Source: an uncultured Maribacter sp. (lineage in GTDB: Bacteria; Bacteroidota; Bacteroidia; Flavobacteriales; Flavobacteriaceae). Taken from it: DNA of 64,000 nucleotides. How positions within the stretch are numbered: the first letter of the stretch is position 1; each line of letters starts with the position of its first letter. Under the pieces are notes generated by a model that saw nothing but the letters and a program-made list of their open reading frames with translations, searched no databases and had not been told where the DNA came from. Both the position numbers and the translations under genes were made by a program. Below, in pieces: positions 55,831 through 64,000 of the stretch. The DNA lies in contig CANLTE010000001.1 of NCBI GenBank assembly GCA_947493885.1, positions 248,001 through 312,000 on the forward strand, read 5' to 3'.

Positions 55831-56424
55831 TTAGATACTTAATATTTTTTGAATTAAAGCATACTGTAAAAGCATAATGGTTTTGGCATCCTTAATTTCT
55901 CCAGAAGCAATCATTTGCATTGCTTTGGAGAATTTCATTTCTAAAACTTCAATATTTTCGGTTTCATCATCTGCTCCTCCACCATCGGATGTTCTCATTT
56001 GGTCCGTATACTGACCAACAAAAAAATGTAGAATTTCGGTTACGGAACCTGGGGACATATAAGATTCAAAAACCTTTTTTACATCACTAATTACAAATCC
56101 CGTTTCTTCTTCACATTCTTTTTTAATACAAACTTCTGGTGAGTCCCCATCCAAAACACCTGCACAGACTTCAATCATCATACCATCTGTATTACCATTA
56201 ACATAAGTTGGCATTCTAAACTGTCGTGTCAGTATCACTGTATTTTTATCGGTGTTATACAGCAAAATTGCAGCTCCATTACCACGGTCATATGCTTCGC
56301 GTGACTGTTTTTCCCATTTGCCGTCTTCCCTATGATAATCAAAGGTTATTTTATTTAAAGTATACCAATCATTTGATAGTATTTTGGTTTCAATATTTTT
56401 TACTTCACCGTTTTTCATACACAA
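55831..56424 (-). CDS. nudK: Nudix hydrolase, NudK type
   Basis: The 197-residue protein has the Nudix box GVLDGDSPEVCIKKECEEETGF (GX5EX7REUXEEXGU with KEC for REU) and the N-terminal VKNIETKILSNDWYTLNKITFDY characteristic of GDP-mannose pyrophosphatase NudK. It hydrolyses GDP-mannose or a related sugar nucleotide. It is convergent with the kinase gene (1-base gap). Confidence 0.85.
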   Translation of the reverse strand: MCMKNGEVKNIETKILSNDWYTLNKITFDYHREDGKWEKQSREAYDRGNGAAILLYNTDKNTVILTRQFRMPTYVNGNTDGMMIEVCAGVLDGDSPEVCIKKECEEETGFVISDVKKVFESYMSPGSVTEILHFFVGQYTDQMRTSDGGGADDETENIEVLEMKFSKAMQMIASGEIKDAKTIMLLQYALIQKILSI

Positions 56425-56536
56425 TTAATTATAATTGCAATATAAATTAATATATAGCCAATCTGGTAACTCTATTTACTATATATGGTTAATTTTATGA
56501 CTACATAAATCTTGTCACAGAGTAAAATAAATTCTT

Positions 56537-56965
56537 TTGAAGAAACAACTAACATCTAAATCCTCCATAGAACTTAACACATCTCCTACAAAAATATGGG
56601 AAACCTTAATTAAACCAGAACTAGCTAAAGAATATTTTTTCGGAGCAGAAATCACAACGGACTGGAAGGAAGGAAGCCCCATCATATTTAAGGGTGAATT
56701 TAATGGAAATAAATATGAAGAAAAAGGAATACTTTTAAACTTTAAACCCAACAGTCAACTTCAATATACACATTGGAGCCATTTTGATGGACTACCCGAC
56801 CAACCGGAAAACTATCGCACTTGGACTTTTGATATAGCAGAAAAGAATGAAACAACTCTATTAACCATAAGTAAAAACAATATACCAACTGAAAAACAAA
56901 AAAAACGTTCAGATGAATTTTGGAAAGAAACTCTCTTAAAGATTAAGCGATTAACTGAAAAATAA
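56537..56965 (+). CDS. SRPBCC/AHSA1-family protein
   Basis: The 142-residue protein has the Bet v1-like helix-grip layout: SSIELNTSPTKIWETLIKPELAKEYFFGAEI at the start, then FKGEFNGNKYEEKGILLNF, LTISKNN and a long C-terminal helix FWKETLLKIKRL. The start is TTG at 56537. AHSA1 relatives bind lipids or act as co-chaperones; no specific role can be read. It is a single gene between the Nudix and CrtA-like genes. Confidence 0.78.
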   Translation: MKKQLTSKSSIELNTSPTKIWETLIKPELAKEYFFGAEITTDWKEGSPIIFKGEFNGNKYEEKGILLNFKPNSQLQYTHWSHFDGLPDQPENYRTWTFDIAEKNETTLLTISKNNIPTEKQKKRSDEFWKETLLKIKRLTEK

Positions 56966-57047
56966 ATATATAATAAAACTGTAGGCAATGTTGGCGATTT
57001 ATGAAATTTCAATACTGTCTACAATTGCTGTCAATTAATAATTAAAC

Positions 57048-57758
57048 ATGAGTATATTCACCTACCATTTGGTAAAAACATCTTATTCTTCTGCTCTTAA
57101 AGCAATGCTTTTTCCTCCAAAAGCAAAAAATGTATCAGGGTTGATTCATGCAGAATGCATGACCTCAATGACGCTAGGTTCAGCTATTTTTTCTCCTTCT
57201 CGCATGTTAATTAAACAGATGGCGGTGTTTGCGCAATGGGAAAACGAAATAGCAATTGATAACTTTTTACAGCATAATAATTTTGGTAAAATATTGGCAA
57301 AAGGATGGCATACGCGATTAACCTTCATGAGGCAATGGGGAAAAATAAACGATTTTGAAATTCCCAATGAAACCTTTGAGTTTAACGCTAATAATTCTCC
57401 AGTTGTAGCAGTTACAATAGCTCGTATGAAATTGCTTGAAGTTCCTCGGTTTATTCGTTGGGGAAGACCAGTAGAAAAATTAGTTCGGGATCATCCAGGT
57501 ACAACATTATCATTAGCTTCAATTAGACTTCCTAGAACAGTTTCTACTTTTTCAATTTGGAAATCTCTAAATGAAATGACAAATATGGTTCATGGGAGAA
57601 GCTCTGTTTCTCATCCGAAAAGACATTCTAATGCAATGAAAGAAAGGGAACGAAAAGATTTTCATTTTGAGTTCGCGACATTACGATTCAAACCAATTTC
57701 TGAATTTGGAGAATGGAACGGACGAGTGAACATAATACCCCCCCTGAACAAAAAATAA
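57048..57758 (+). CDS. spheroidene-monooxygenase (CrtA)-like protein
   Basis: The 236-residue protein has SPSRMLIKQMAVFAQWENEIAIDNF, TRLTFMRQWGKIND and SLASIRLPRTVSTFSIWKSLNEM, a dimeric alpha-beta-barrel-like pattern resembling CrtA-type heme monooxygenases of carotenoid pathways. It lacks a signal peptide. No other carotenoid genes are near, so a carotenoid substrate is not supported here. Its 3' end overlaps the next frame by 46 bases. The assignment is moderate and rests on general pattern. Confidence 0.5.
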   Translation: MSIFTYHLVKTSYSSALKAMLFPPKAKNVSGLIHAECMTSMTLGSAIFSPSRMLIKQMAVFAQWENEIAIDNFLQHNNFGKILAKGWHTRLTFMRQWGKINDFEIPNETFEFNANNSPVVAVTIARMKLLEVPRFIRWGRPVEKLVRDHPGTTLSLASIRLPRTVSTFSIWKSLNEMTNMVHGRSSVSHPKRHSNAMKERERKDFHFEFATLRFKPISEFGEWNGRVNIIPPLNKK

Positions 57759-58624
57759 TTAAAGTGTCATTAGCATATCCAATTCAAAAATTTCAAGATT
57801 GGCTTACTCAACAATGGGTAATTCTTTGGGGTAAAAAAATTAACCCTAAAGATGTACCATGGCTAATGGGACCATTTGGAAACTTAAACGGAATTGGTGA
57901 TGACTTTATAAATCAATTAGCCAAAAAAGAAAATTTAGTTATTGATAGAAACACAAAATCACATGGCTTAATTCCTTCAATTAACAAGTTAAACTTATCC
58001 GATTCTGAGTTATCTAATTTAAACAAAAACGTTATTGATTTCTATGAAAATACGGCTAGGTATGATTTAACATTTACGGTAAAATGGAATCCTTTATTTA
58101 AAGTATTTGGAATTTTAGTAAACAAGTTATTTAGCAGCAGAATAAATCAATTAAACATTCCAAGTAATAATGCGAAAGATTCTGAATCCATAAAAAGTGA
58201 AATAATTACACTTTCTCATCCTGAATCCAAAAAAGTTAAATATACAATCTGGTTTAGAACATTTAAATCTAGTGGTAAGGTTATTTATTCTGGGATTTAT
58301 GGCACGTGCAAATTACCTTCGGGTAAAACATGCATTAAAGCTGTATTCCCTTTACCCAAGGGTAATGCAACGGTCATAATGTCTCCAAGCGTTACCGCGA
58401 ATGGCGAATTAGTTTTAGACTCTTCAGGAGAAAAATTCGGAGACGCTGGTTTTTATTTTATGTTAAATGATTCTAAAGGAAACTATTGGTCACAATTTAT
58501 AAGTTCTTTTCGCGACCAATTAGCTGTAAATTCTGAAAATGAAAATATTTTAGCTAAACAAACATTAACCCTATGGCATCAAGTAATTCTTAGGTTTAAC
58601 TATAAAATAAAAGTTAAAAATTAA
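57713..58624 (+). CDS. unassigned protein, coupled to the CrtA-like gene
   Basis: I do not recognise the 303-residue product. It has no signal peptide or transmembrane segment that I can see. DLTFTVKWNPLFKVFGILVNKLFSSRINQLNIP (a positively charged, partly hydrophobic run) and a strand-rich C-terminal half (KVKYTIWFRTF, AGFYFMLND) are visible. The ATG at 57713 overlaps the previous gene by 46 bases; a GTG near 57764 would avoid that and cost 17 residues. Confidence 0.65.
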   Translation: MERTSEHNTPPEQKIIKVSLAYPIQKFQDWLTQQWVILWGKKINPKDVPWLMGPFGNLNGIGDDFINQLAKKENLVIDRNTKSHGLIPSINKLNLSDSELSNLNKNVIDFYENTARYDLTFTVKWNPLFKVFGILVNKLFSSRINQLNIPSNNAKDSESIKSEIITLSHPESKKVKYTIWFRTFKSSGKVIYSGIYGTCKLPSGKTCIKAVFPLPKGNATVIMSPSVTANGELVLDSSGEKFGDAGFYFMLNDSKGNYWSQFISSFRDQLAVNSENENILAKQTLTLWHQVILRFNYKIKVKN

Positions 58625-58763
58625 CTTCATAGAACAATATTTGCAGCTCTTGAGTATAGTTAAAAACAAGTAATCTCTCAAAAAGTTTATTCACAAAAAG
58701 AACCCTAAGATATTTCACATAGACCTTGTTAGCTTATACTAATAATACGTACTTTGTAATAGC

Positions 58764-58777
58764 ATACTAACTAGTAT
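58764..58777. promoter_or_regulatory. possible TetR operator
   Basis: ATACT-AACT-AGTAT is a small inverted repeat six bases before the tetR start codon. A related ATACT/AGTAT palindrome occurs at the end of the same gene, which supports a repeated recognition element. Confidence 0.4.
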
Positions 58778-58782
58778 TTATT

Positions 58783-59388
58783 ATGAAGAAAGCATCCAAA
58801 ACTCGACTTACAATTCTTGAAAAGGCGTTTGATATTATTTACAAAAAAGGCTATCAAACCACCAGTATTGATGAAATTATAGCTACAACTAAAGTAACAA
58901 AAGGCGCTTTTTATTATCACTTTAAAACTAAAGATGAAATGGGTTTAGCAATAATTAATGAAATTGTTAAGCCAACTATTCAGAAAGCATTTATTGCACC
59001 TATGCAAAATTCTAAAAACCCTGTCGAGGATATTTATACCATGACAAAAGGATTGCTTTTAGAAAACCCTTATTTGAAAATAGAATACGGATGTCCTACG
59101 GGCAATTTTGTGCAAGAAATGACACCTTGGAATACTGAATTTTCCAAAGCGCTTAACAAAATTGTTGTAGAGTGGCAACTGGCTCTTGAAAATAGTATCC
59201 AAAATGGTATTGATGAAAAAACTGTACGAGATAACGTAAATGTTAAACAAGCGGCTCATTTTATAATGTCCAGCTATTGGGGCATTAGGCATTTTGGTAA
59301 AGTATACAACAATCCAGACTGTTACCACACTTATTTAGAAGAGCTTAAATTGTATTTAAATAATTTAAAACTAAAACATACTATATAG
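58783..59388 (+). CDS. TetR-family regulator
   Basis: The 201-residue protein has an N-terminal TetR helix-turn-helix (KTRLTILEKAFDIIYKKGYQTTSIDEIIATTKVTKGAFYYHFKTKDEM, residues 6-53) and a C-terminal ligand domain with CPTGNFVQEM as in the AcrR/YxaF-like subgroup. It precedes two small membrane proteins and a rhodanese on the same strand and may regulate them. Ligand unknown. Confidence 0.9.
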   Translation: MKKASKTRLTILEKAFDIIYKKGYQTTSIDEIIATTKVTKGAFYYHFKTKDEMGLAIINEIVKPTIQKAFIAPMQNSKNPVEDIYTMTKGLLLENPYLKIEYGCPTGNFVQEMTPWNTEFSKALNKIVVEWQLALENSIQNGIDEKTVRDNVNVKQAAHFIMSSYWGIRHFGKVYNNPDCYHTYLEELKLYLNNLKLKHTI

Positions 59389-59396
59389 TATGTTTT
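59373..59396. repeat. 24-bp perfect palindrome at the tetR stop codon
   Basis: A perfect 24-bp palindrome with arms AAAACATACTAT and ATAGTATGTTTT spans the last codons and stop of tetR and ends in T-runs. It can serve as a terminator hairpin, as a second TetR-binding site upstream of the next gene, or both. Confidence 0.6.
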
Positions 59397-59423
59397 TATT
59401 ATTTTTACATCATTAATTTTTTT

Positions 59424-59885
59424 TTGATGTATCAATCGCTTACCCTTTGTCATTCGTTCTTTCGTTGGTTAGTTTTATTAAGTCTACTTTATGCCATTTT
59501 TAGAGCTTTAAAAGGATATTTTAACGATTCAGGTTTTTCTAGGGTTGATAACCTTGTTCGCCATTGGACCAGTACAATTGCTCACGTACAGTTGACAATT
59601 GGAATGATATTGTATACACAAAGTCCTGTTATTAAATACTACTGGAAAAACTCATACTTAGACACACCAAATGCGGATGGCTTTTTCTTTAGCATACTAC
59701 ATATGGCTTTAATGTTAATCGCTATAATTGTTATAACCATTGGCTCTGCAATGGCAAAAAGAAAACATAGTGATACTCAAAAATTTAAAACCATGTTAGT
59801 ATGGTTTTCCATAGCCTTACTGATAATTTTAATTGCAATTCCTTGGCCATTTTCACCATTAGCCAGTAGACCATATTTTAGATAG
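59424..59885 (+). CDS. small membrane protein (cytochrome-b-like), unassigned
   Basis: The 153-residue protein has four hydrophobic segments with His residues in them (LTLCHSFFRWLVLLSLLYAIF, WTSTIAHVQLTIGMILY, FFFSILHMALMLIAII). Such four-helix proteins are often labelled cytochrome b in flavobacteria because of the paired histidines, but heme binding is not shown. It is 1 base before the DUF3817 gene. Confidence 0.7.
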   Translation: MMYQSLTLCHSFFRWLVLLSLLYAIFRALKGYFNDSGFSRVDNLVRHWTSTIAHVQLTIGMILYTQSPVIKYYWKNSYLDTPNADGFFFSILHMALMLIAIIVITIGSAMAKRKHSDTQKFKTMLVWFSIALLIILIAIPWPFSPLASRPYFR

Positions 59886-59886
59886 T

Positions 59887-60189
59887 ATGACAAAATTTAT
59901 TAAAACAAAAATTGGACGTTTACGAGTAATAGGGTTTCTAGAAGGAGTGTCATTACTAGCTCTTATTTTTATTGCAATGCCCTTTAAATATTATTTTGAT
60001 AATCCTAGCGTAACCAAATTGTTAGGACCAATACATGGCGCATTATTTTTATTATTCATATTCAATACACTAAGTGTTGCAATTGAGTACCAGTGGAAAT
60101 TTAAAACTACAACTTGGAAGGTAATATTAGCCTGTTTTATTCCTTTAGGGACATTTTACATTGATAGAAAAATTTTAAGTAAACTATGA
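59887..60189 (+). CDS. DUF3817 membrane protein
   Basis: The 100-residue protein has three hydrophobic segments; RVIGFLEGVSLLALIFIAMPFKY and LGPIHGALFLLFIFN are the DUF3817 marks. The function is unknown. Its stop overlaps the rhodanese start by 4 bases. Confidence 0.82.
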   Translation: MTKFIKTKIGRLRVIGFLEGVSLLALIFIAMPFKYYFDNPSVTKLLGPIHGALFLLFIFNTLSVAIEYQWKFKTTTWKVILACFIPLGTFYIDRKILSKL

Positions 60190-60557
60190 AAAAATTTCTC
60201 GTAATAATTGGAATTTTATTACTGATTTACATCTCATACCGCATATTTAGACATATGACCCTAGATGAAGGGTTAGGTAAAAAAATAGCAAACGGAGCGG
60301 TAATTTTAGATGTTAGAACCAAAAAAGAATATCATACAGGCCATGTTAAAGGTTCTGTAAATATCTCTCTTGGAACTATTAGAGAACGTTATGTGGAACT
60401 TGATACCTGCCAAACCTATATTACCTATTGTTCTCATGGATTACGAAGTGTAAAAGCCGAATCCATTCTTAAAGAAAAAGGATTCAAAAAAGTCTTTAAC
60501 GGAGGCGCACTCTCAGATATAGAAGAAATTGTAAATACCCTTAAAGCTAAAAAATAA
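60186..60557 (+). CDS. membrane-anchored rhodanese
   Basis: The 123-residue protein has one N-terminal hydrophobic helix (KFLVIIGILLLIYISYRIF) and a single rhodanese domain with VILDVRTKKEYHTGHVKGSVNI and the active-site loop YCSHGLRS. It carries sulfur as a persulfide on that Cys, on the periplasmic or cytoplasmic face. It is the last gene of the TetR-led unit. Confidence 0.88.
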   Translation: MKKFLVIIGILLLIYISYRIFRHMTLDEGLGKKIANGAVILDVRTKKEYHTGHVKGSVNISLGTIRERYVELDTCQTYITYCSHGLRSVKAESILKEKGFKKVFNGGALSDIEEIVNTLKAKK

Positions 60558-60572
60558 CTACTTGTCGATTAA

Positions 60573-62030
60573 TTAGCTAGAATAGTCTAAATAAACAGTT
60601 CTTTTTTGTAGGTACTCTTCAATACCATAAACACCGTCTTCTCCACCTAAACCAGAAGTTTTATGACCTGAATGATACCCCTGAATATACCCAACAATTC
60701 CTCTATTGATAAAAATTGTACCTACCTGCAAAGTATCTATAGCTTTCTCATGAATTTTGTAATCATTTGTATAAAGATAAGCGGACAATCCTTCTTCACG
60801 AGCATTACTAAGCGCAAGCGCTTCATCAAAACCTGAAATTTTAACAATTGGTAAAACGGGTGCAAATAACTCAGATTTAGTAGTCGCTTGACCGTCTTTT
60901 ACATTTGTTAAAACAGTTGGTTCATACCAATTTCCTTTTTCAAATTGCGCACCATCTGGGCGTTTTCCTCCAAGGACCAATTCTGCCCCCTCATCAATAT
61001 TTTCTTTCACCAAATTATGCACCCTTTCTAACCCTAAAGTGCTCACATTTGGTCCCATTTGAATATTTGAATCTAGTGGATTGCCAACTTTTATTTCTTT
61101 TACTTTACGGACTAACTTTTCGGTAAATTCGTTTGCAATTCGTTCATCAACCATAACCATTTCATTACAAATGCATACCTGTCCACAGTTTGCATATCTA
61201 GAAATTACCGCAGCTTCTACCGCTTTATCAATATCAGCATCATGACAAACAATAAAGGGAGCTTTACCTCCTAATTCTAAAATCATACCAGTTATATTAT
61301 CCGCCGCCGCTCGATACATTGCTCTACCAGCATTTGTACTACCAGTAAGACTAATAAGTTTTGTAATAGGACTTTCCACTAGCATTGATGCGGCTTTAGT
61401 ATTTTTAGTAGAGACCATATTTACAACCCCTTTAGGTAAACCCACATCATGAACCAAACGACAAAATTCTGAGGCCGTTACTGGTGTTAATTCATGTGGC
61501 TTTACTATTATTGTATTTCCTGTAACTAAGGCCGGTCCCAATTTTCTTCCAATGAGCGCTAATGGATAATTGTAGGCACATAATGCTACCGTTACCCCAT
61601 AAGGAACTTTATAAATTGTTAAACGTTCGTTGGCGTTTTCAGAAGGAAAAACAGCTCCTTGAATTCTACGAGCCGCCTCAGCGGAATAACTCATATAACG
61701 TATAGTATCGTCTACCTCGCCTAAAGCCTCTACAATAGTTTTACCTTGTTCCATAACAAGAAGCTTTGCAAAATGCTCTCGCTCTGCTTTAAGTTTATCG
61801 CAAATTGCATAAATATAATTAGCACGTGTTTGAGCAGGTAATAATCCCCAATTTAACTGTGCTTTTTCTGAAGATTGTAATGCATATTTAACATCATCTG
61901 AATTACAGGCAGTTACCGAGGCAAAAACTTCATTGGATGCAGGATTTTCTACGTGAATTACTTCTCTAGTAGAAGCATCAAGCCATTCTCCATTAATATA
62001 ACAAGGATAATTTATAATATTTTCTTTCAT
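60573..62030 (-). CDS. aldehyde dehydrogenase, lactaldehyde/glycolaldehyde (AldA)-like
   Basis: The 485-residue protein has catalytic Glu252 (LELGGKAPF) and Cys286 ([10 protein letters not shown]), with [20 protein letters not shown] and [10 protein letters not shown] for the cofactor. The CxC after GQV and [12 protein letters not shown] resemble E. coli AldA. It is the third gene of a minus-strand unit with enoyl-CoA hydratase and a CoA-transferase (17-base gap). There is no island-type operator here. It differs clearly from the ALDH at 14138-15556. Confidence 0.88.
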   Translation of the reverse strand: MKENIINYPCYINGEWLDASTREVIHVENPASNEVFASVTACNSDDVKYALQSSEKAQLNWGLLPAQTRANYIYAICDKLKAEREHFAKLLVMEQGKTIVEALGEVDDTIRYMSYSAEAARRIQGAVFPSENANERLTIYKVPYGVTVALCAYNYPLALIGRKLGPALVTGNTIIVKPHELTPVTASEFCRLVHDVGLPKGVVNMVSTKNTKAASMLVESPITKLISLTGSTNAGRAMYRAAADNITGMILELGGKAPFIVCHDADIDKAVEAAVISRYANCGQVCICNEMVMVDERIANEFTEKLVRKVKEIKVGNPLDSNIQMGPNVSTLGLERVHNLVKENIDEGAELVLGGKRPDGAQFEKGNWYEPTVLTNVKDGQATTKSELFAPVLPIVKISGFDEALALSNAREEGLSAYLYTNDYKIHEKAIDTLQVGTIFINRGIVGYIQGYHSGHKTSGLGGEDGVYGIEEYLQKRTVYLDYSS

Positions 62031-62047
62031 AATATTATTATTAACAT

Positions 62048-62830
62048 CTAATCAAATTTTGGTTTACGCTTTTCTACAAATGCCAAAAAACCTTCTTTTG
62101 CGTCATTGGTATTATAAAGAGGATTTACCAACTCTGTTTCTAAATTTAATGATTCTTCTAAATTTCTCCCTTTGTGCAATTGAACATACTTTTTTATGGA
62201 AGCCATGGCTTTTCCAGCTCCTTGAGCCAAGTTTACCACATAATTATTTACTTCATTTTCAAATACGTCTGCAGTATATAATTGATTAAACAGACCAAAA
62301 TCATACGCTTTTTGTGAAGATATTGCGTCACCAGTAACTAATAACTCCATTGCTCTACTTGCTCCTATTAAATCTATTAACCTTGGCGTTCCTCCGTTTC
62401 CGGGCATTAATCCCAATTTTACCTCAGGTAAACCCACTAAATAATTTCCTTTGGCCGCTAAACGAATATCACAAGCCATAACAATTTCTAACCCTCCTCC
62501 TAATACATGTCCATTTATAGCTGCTATAACTATTTTACTGCTTTGTACTAGAGCTTCACAAACTTCTCTAGCCGCCTTAACCATTTCAGCATTTTGTTTA
62601 GTTGTATTATTACTAAAAACTTTTATATCTGCTCCAGCACAAAAAAACTTATCAGATGTGCTATTAAGTAGCAGCACCTTTACTTGATTATCGTTACTTG
62701 CTTCTTTAACTGATGTTGATATCAATTTTAAATAATCATAGTAGTAACTATTTGCAGGAGGTCTGTTTAAACTAATAGTAGCAACCCCATTAGACTTACT
62801 CACCAATAATTGAGATGAAATATCACTCAT
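62048..62830 (-). CDS. enoyl-CoA hydratase/isomerase
   Basis: The 260-residue crotonase-fold protein has [10 protein letters not shown] (oxyanion loop), [21 protein letters not shown] (Glu in GGGLE) and [20 protein letters not shown] (second Glu). It hydrates or isomerises an unsaturated acyl-CoA. It overlaps the CoA-transferase gene by 8 bases, so the product of one is probably the substrate of the other. Confidence 0.9.
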   Translation of the reverse strand: MSDISSQLLVSKSNGVATISLNRPPANSYYYDYLKLISTSVKEASNDNQVKVLLLNSTSDKFFCAGADIKVFSNNTTKQNAEMVKAAREVCEALVQSSKIVIAAINGHVLGGGLEIVMACDIRLAAKGNYLVGLPEVKLGLMPGNGGTPRLIDLIGASRAMELLVTGDAISSQKAYDFGLFNQLYTADVFENEVNNYVVNLAQGAGKAMASIKKYVQLHKGRNLEESLNLETELVNPLYNTNDAKEGFLAFVEKRKPKFD

Positions 62831-63980
62831 AACTAAATTTTAGAAACTCTTGGTTAATTTTCTTGGTGTGCTCTCCTAACATTGGAGCGCCTATGTTAGA
62901 TTCTAAAAAAGAATCGTTTATTTGAATGGGGCATCTTGTTGTTTTCACCATAAATCCATCACTCATTTGTACCTCTCTAATCATATCTAAAACTTTAAAG
63001 CCTTCTTCATCTAATAATTCATTCCAATTTAAAACAGCAGCACACCAAATATCTGCTGGTTCAAGAATAGACAACCAATATTTTGTTGGCTTTGTTTTTA
63101 AATGAATAGATAATGTTTCTTTTATTTCATCGCGTTTATCGTACCAACTAGATACCTCTGGGTAATTTAACAATGCCTCACATGAAAGTAACTCCCCTAA
63201 TACTGGAATTTGCCCCATGGCTAAAGCCATAAATCCATCCTTAGTTTCATAAACTCCATATGGAGCTCCTAAATATGCATGTGCATTATTGCTTTTTGTT
63301 CGTTGCGTAGGTTCACCTCCATCACTGTAATAGGTTGTTATAGATTCAAATTGAAATTCAATAATAGATTCTAGCATACTTACTTCTACCCGTCCACCTT
63401 TCTGGGCAATTGTTCTTCTGAATAAACAAGCCAATAAACCCTGCACCATATGTGCTCCTGCTAACATATCAACAATTGCCAACCCCATTGGAACAGGTCC
63501 TGAACCATAATTACCACTTAAACTTGTTAAACCTGAAATGGCCTGAAGCAACAAATCTTGACCTGGTTTATTCCTCCAAGGACCCGTTTTACCATACCCT
63601 GTAATGTCTCCATAAATTATTTGAGAATTTATTTTAGATATGGTCTCATAATCTATCCCTAATCGCTTAGGGACATCAGGACGAAAATTGTGTATTACAA
63701 TATCAGCTTCTTTTACTAATTGGTAAATATTTTCTCTTCCGCTTTTCTTTTTTAAATCTGCTTGATAGCTTTCTTTATTTCTATTGATGGCATGAAAAAT
63801 TGTGGACGCTCCGTTTAACACAACATTGGAAACATAAAGCGACCGACAAATATCCCCTGTTTCTGGTTGTTCTATCTTTATTACTCTAGCTCCTAAATCA
63901 GCCAACCTTAAACTTGCCGAAGGACCAGATAAAAACTGACTAAAGTCCAAAACCAATATCCCTTCAAGAGGTTTGTTCAT
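62823..63980 (-). CDS. family III CoA-transferase (CaiB-like), second copy
   Basis: The 385-residue protein starts [31 protein letters not shown] and has the catalytic Asp171 in [10 protein letters not shown]. It activates an acid for the hydratase encoded next. It is the first visible gene of this unit; only 20 bases remain before the window edge, so the promoter and possibly earlier genes lie outside. It is only distantly similar to the copy at 18962-20140. Confidence 0.88.
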   Translation of the reverse strand: MNKPLEGILVLDFSQFLSGPSASLRLADLGARVIKIEQPETGDICRSLYVSNVVLNGASTIFHAINRNKESYQADLKKKSGRENIYQLVKEADIVIHNFRPDVPKRLGIDYETISKINSQIIYGDITGYGKTGPWRNKPGQDLLLQAISGLTSLSGNYGSGPVPMGLAIVDMLAGAHMVQGLLACLFRRTIAQKGGRVEVSMLESIIEFQFESITTYYSDGGEPTQRTKSNNAHAYLGAPYGVYETKDGFMALAMGQIPVLGELLSCEALLNYPEVSSWYDKRDEIKETLSIHLKTKPTKYWLSILEPADIWCAAVLNWNELLDEEGFKVLDMIREVQMSDGFMVKTTRCPIQINDSFLESNIGAPMLGEHTKKINQEFLKFSYE

Positions 63981-64000
63981 TTTTATTTCAGATTAAATTC

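Noticed and set aside
60573-63980. Inclusion of the right-edge CoA cluster in the MarR regulon
   Set aside because: No TAGTTAA-N5-TTAACTA site is visible in or between these genes; the promoter is outside the window, so membership cannot be claimed.
1-64000. Mobile elements, CRISPR arrays, rRNA or tRNA genes
   Set aside because: I saw no transposase or integrase product, no regularly spaced repeats and no recognisable structural RNA; the island has no visible att-type flanks.

Overview
The window is AT-rich DNA from a member of the Bacteroidota, most likely a marine flavobacterium (Flavobacteriaceae). The signs are a TonB-dependent receptor with an N-terminal carboxypeptidase-regulatory-like domain, promoter boxes of the TAnnTTTG type in place of sigma70 boxes, lipoproteins with short signal peptides, a secreted sulfatase, and several flavobacterial families (DUF547, MORN, GAF/hybrid kinases). 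I see no rRNA, tRNA, CRISPR array, transposase or prophage.

Layout. (1) 1-3.2 kb: a four-gene plus-strand operon with an exported CpcT/CpeT-type bilin-lyase homologue, a LolA-like lipoprotein and two NAD(P)H oxidoreductases. (2) 3.5-38.4 kb: a catabolic island made of several transcription units. Eight sites matching TAGTTAA-N5-TTAACTA lie in its promoters, and one MarR gene (30.8 kb) lies inside it. The island encodes a homodimeric-type pyruvate dehydrogenase (aceE, aceF), a TonB receptor without a SusD partner, an exported DUF1838 protein, two VOC proteins, two alpha/beta-hydrolase-fold proteins without a catalytic triad, and an aldehyde dehydrogenase. It also has an 11-gene operon (HMG-CoA-lyase-like, LeuC/LeuD-like hydratase, AhpD-like, CoA-transferase III, isochorismatase-type amidase, two PuuE-type deacetylase-fold hydrolases, a BASS transporter, an SDR), a nitrilase-superfamily amidase, and a five-gene propionyl-CoA carboxylase / methylmalonyl-CoA mutase operon. 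(3) 38.6-45.3 kb: cell-envelope genes on the minus strand. (4) 45.5-51.1 kb: FAD/4Fe-4S redox pair, MORN protein and two GT2 glycosyltransferases. (5) 51.2-60.6 kb: sulfatase plus lipoprotein RidA, Fur-family regulator, hybrid kinase, Nudix hydrolase, small enzymes, TetR operon. (6) 60.6-64 kb: a second CoA-dependent catabolic set (CoA-transferase, enoyl-CoA hydratase, aldehyde dehydrogenase) running off the right edge.

How the genes may work together (inference). The island reads as a pathway for a cyclic-imide type compound. A PuuE-type hydrolase would open an alkylated maleimide to a maleamate, and the isochorismatase- or nitrilase-type amidase would release ammonia to give an alkylated maleate. 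The LeuCD-like enzyme would hydrate it to an alkylmalate (compare dimethylmaleate hydratase DmdAB of nicotinate fermentation), the CoA-transferase would activate it, and the HMG-CoA-lyase-like enzyme would split it into a 2-oxoacid plus an acyl-CoA. For dimethylmaleate the products would be pyruvate and propionyl-CoA, which are exactly the substrates of the two central-metabolism enzyme systems (PDH; PCC/MCM) under the same operator. Alkylmaleimides are known oxidation products of tetrapyrroles, and the CpcT/CpeT homologue next door makes bilins or related tetrapyrroles a candidate source. That last link is speculative.
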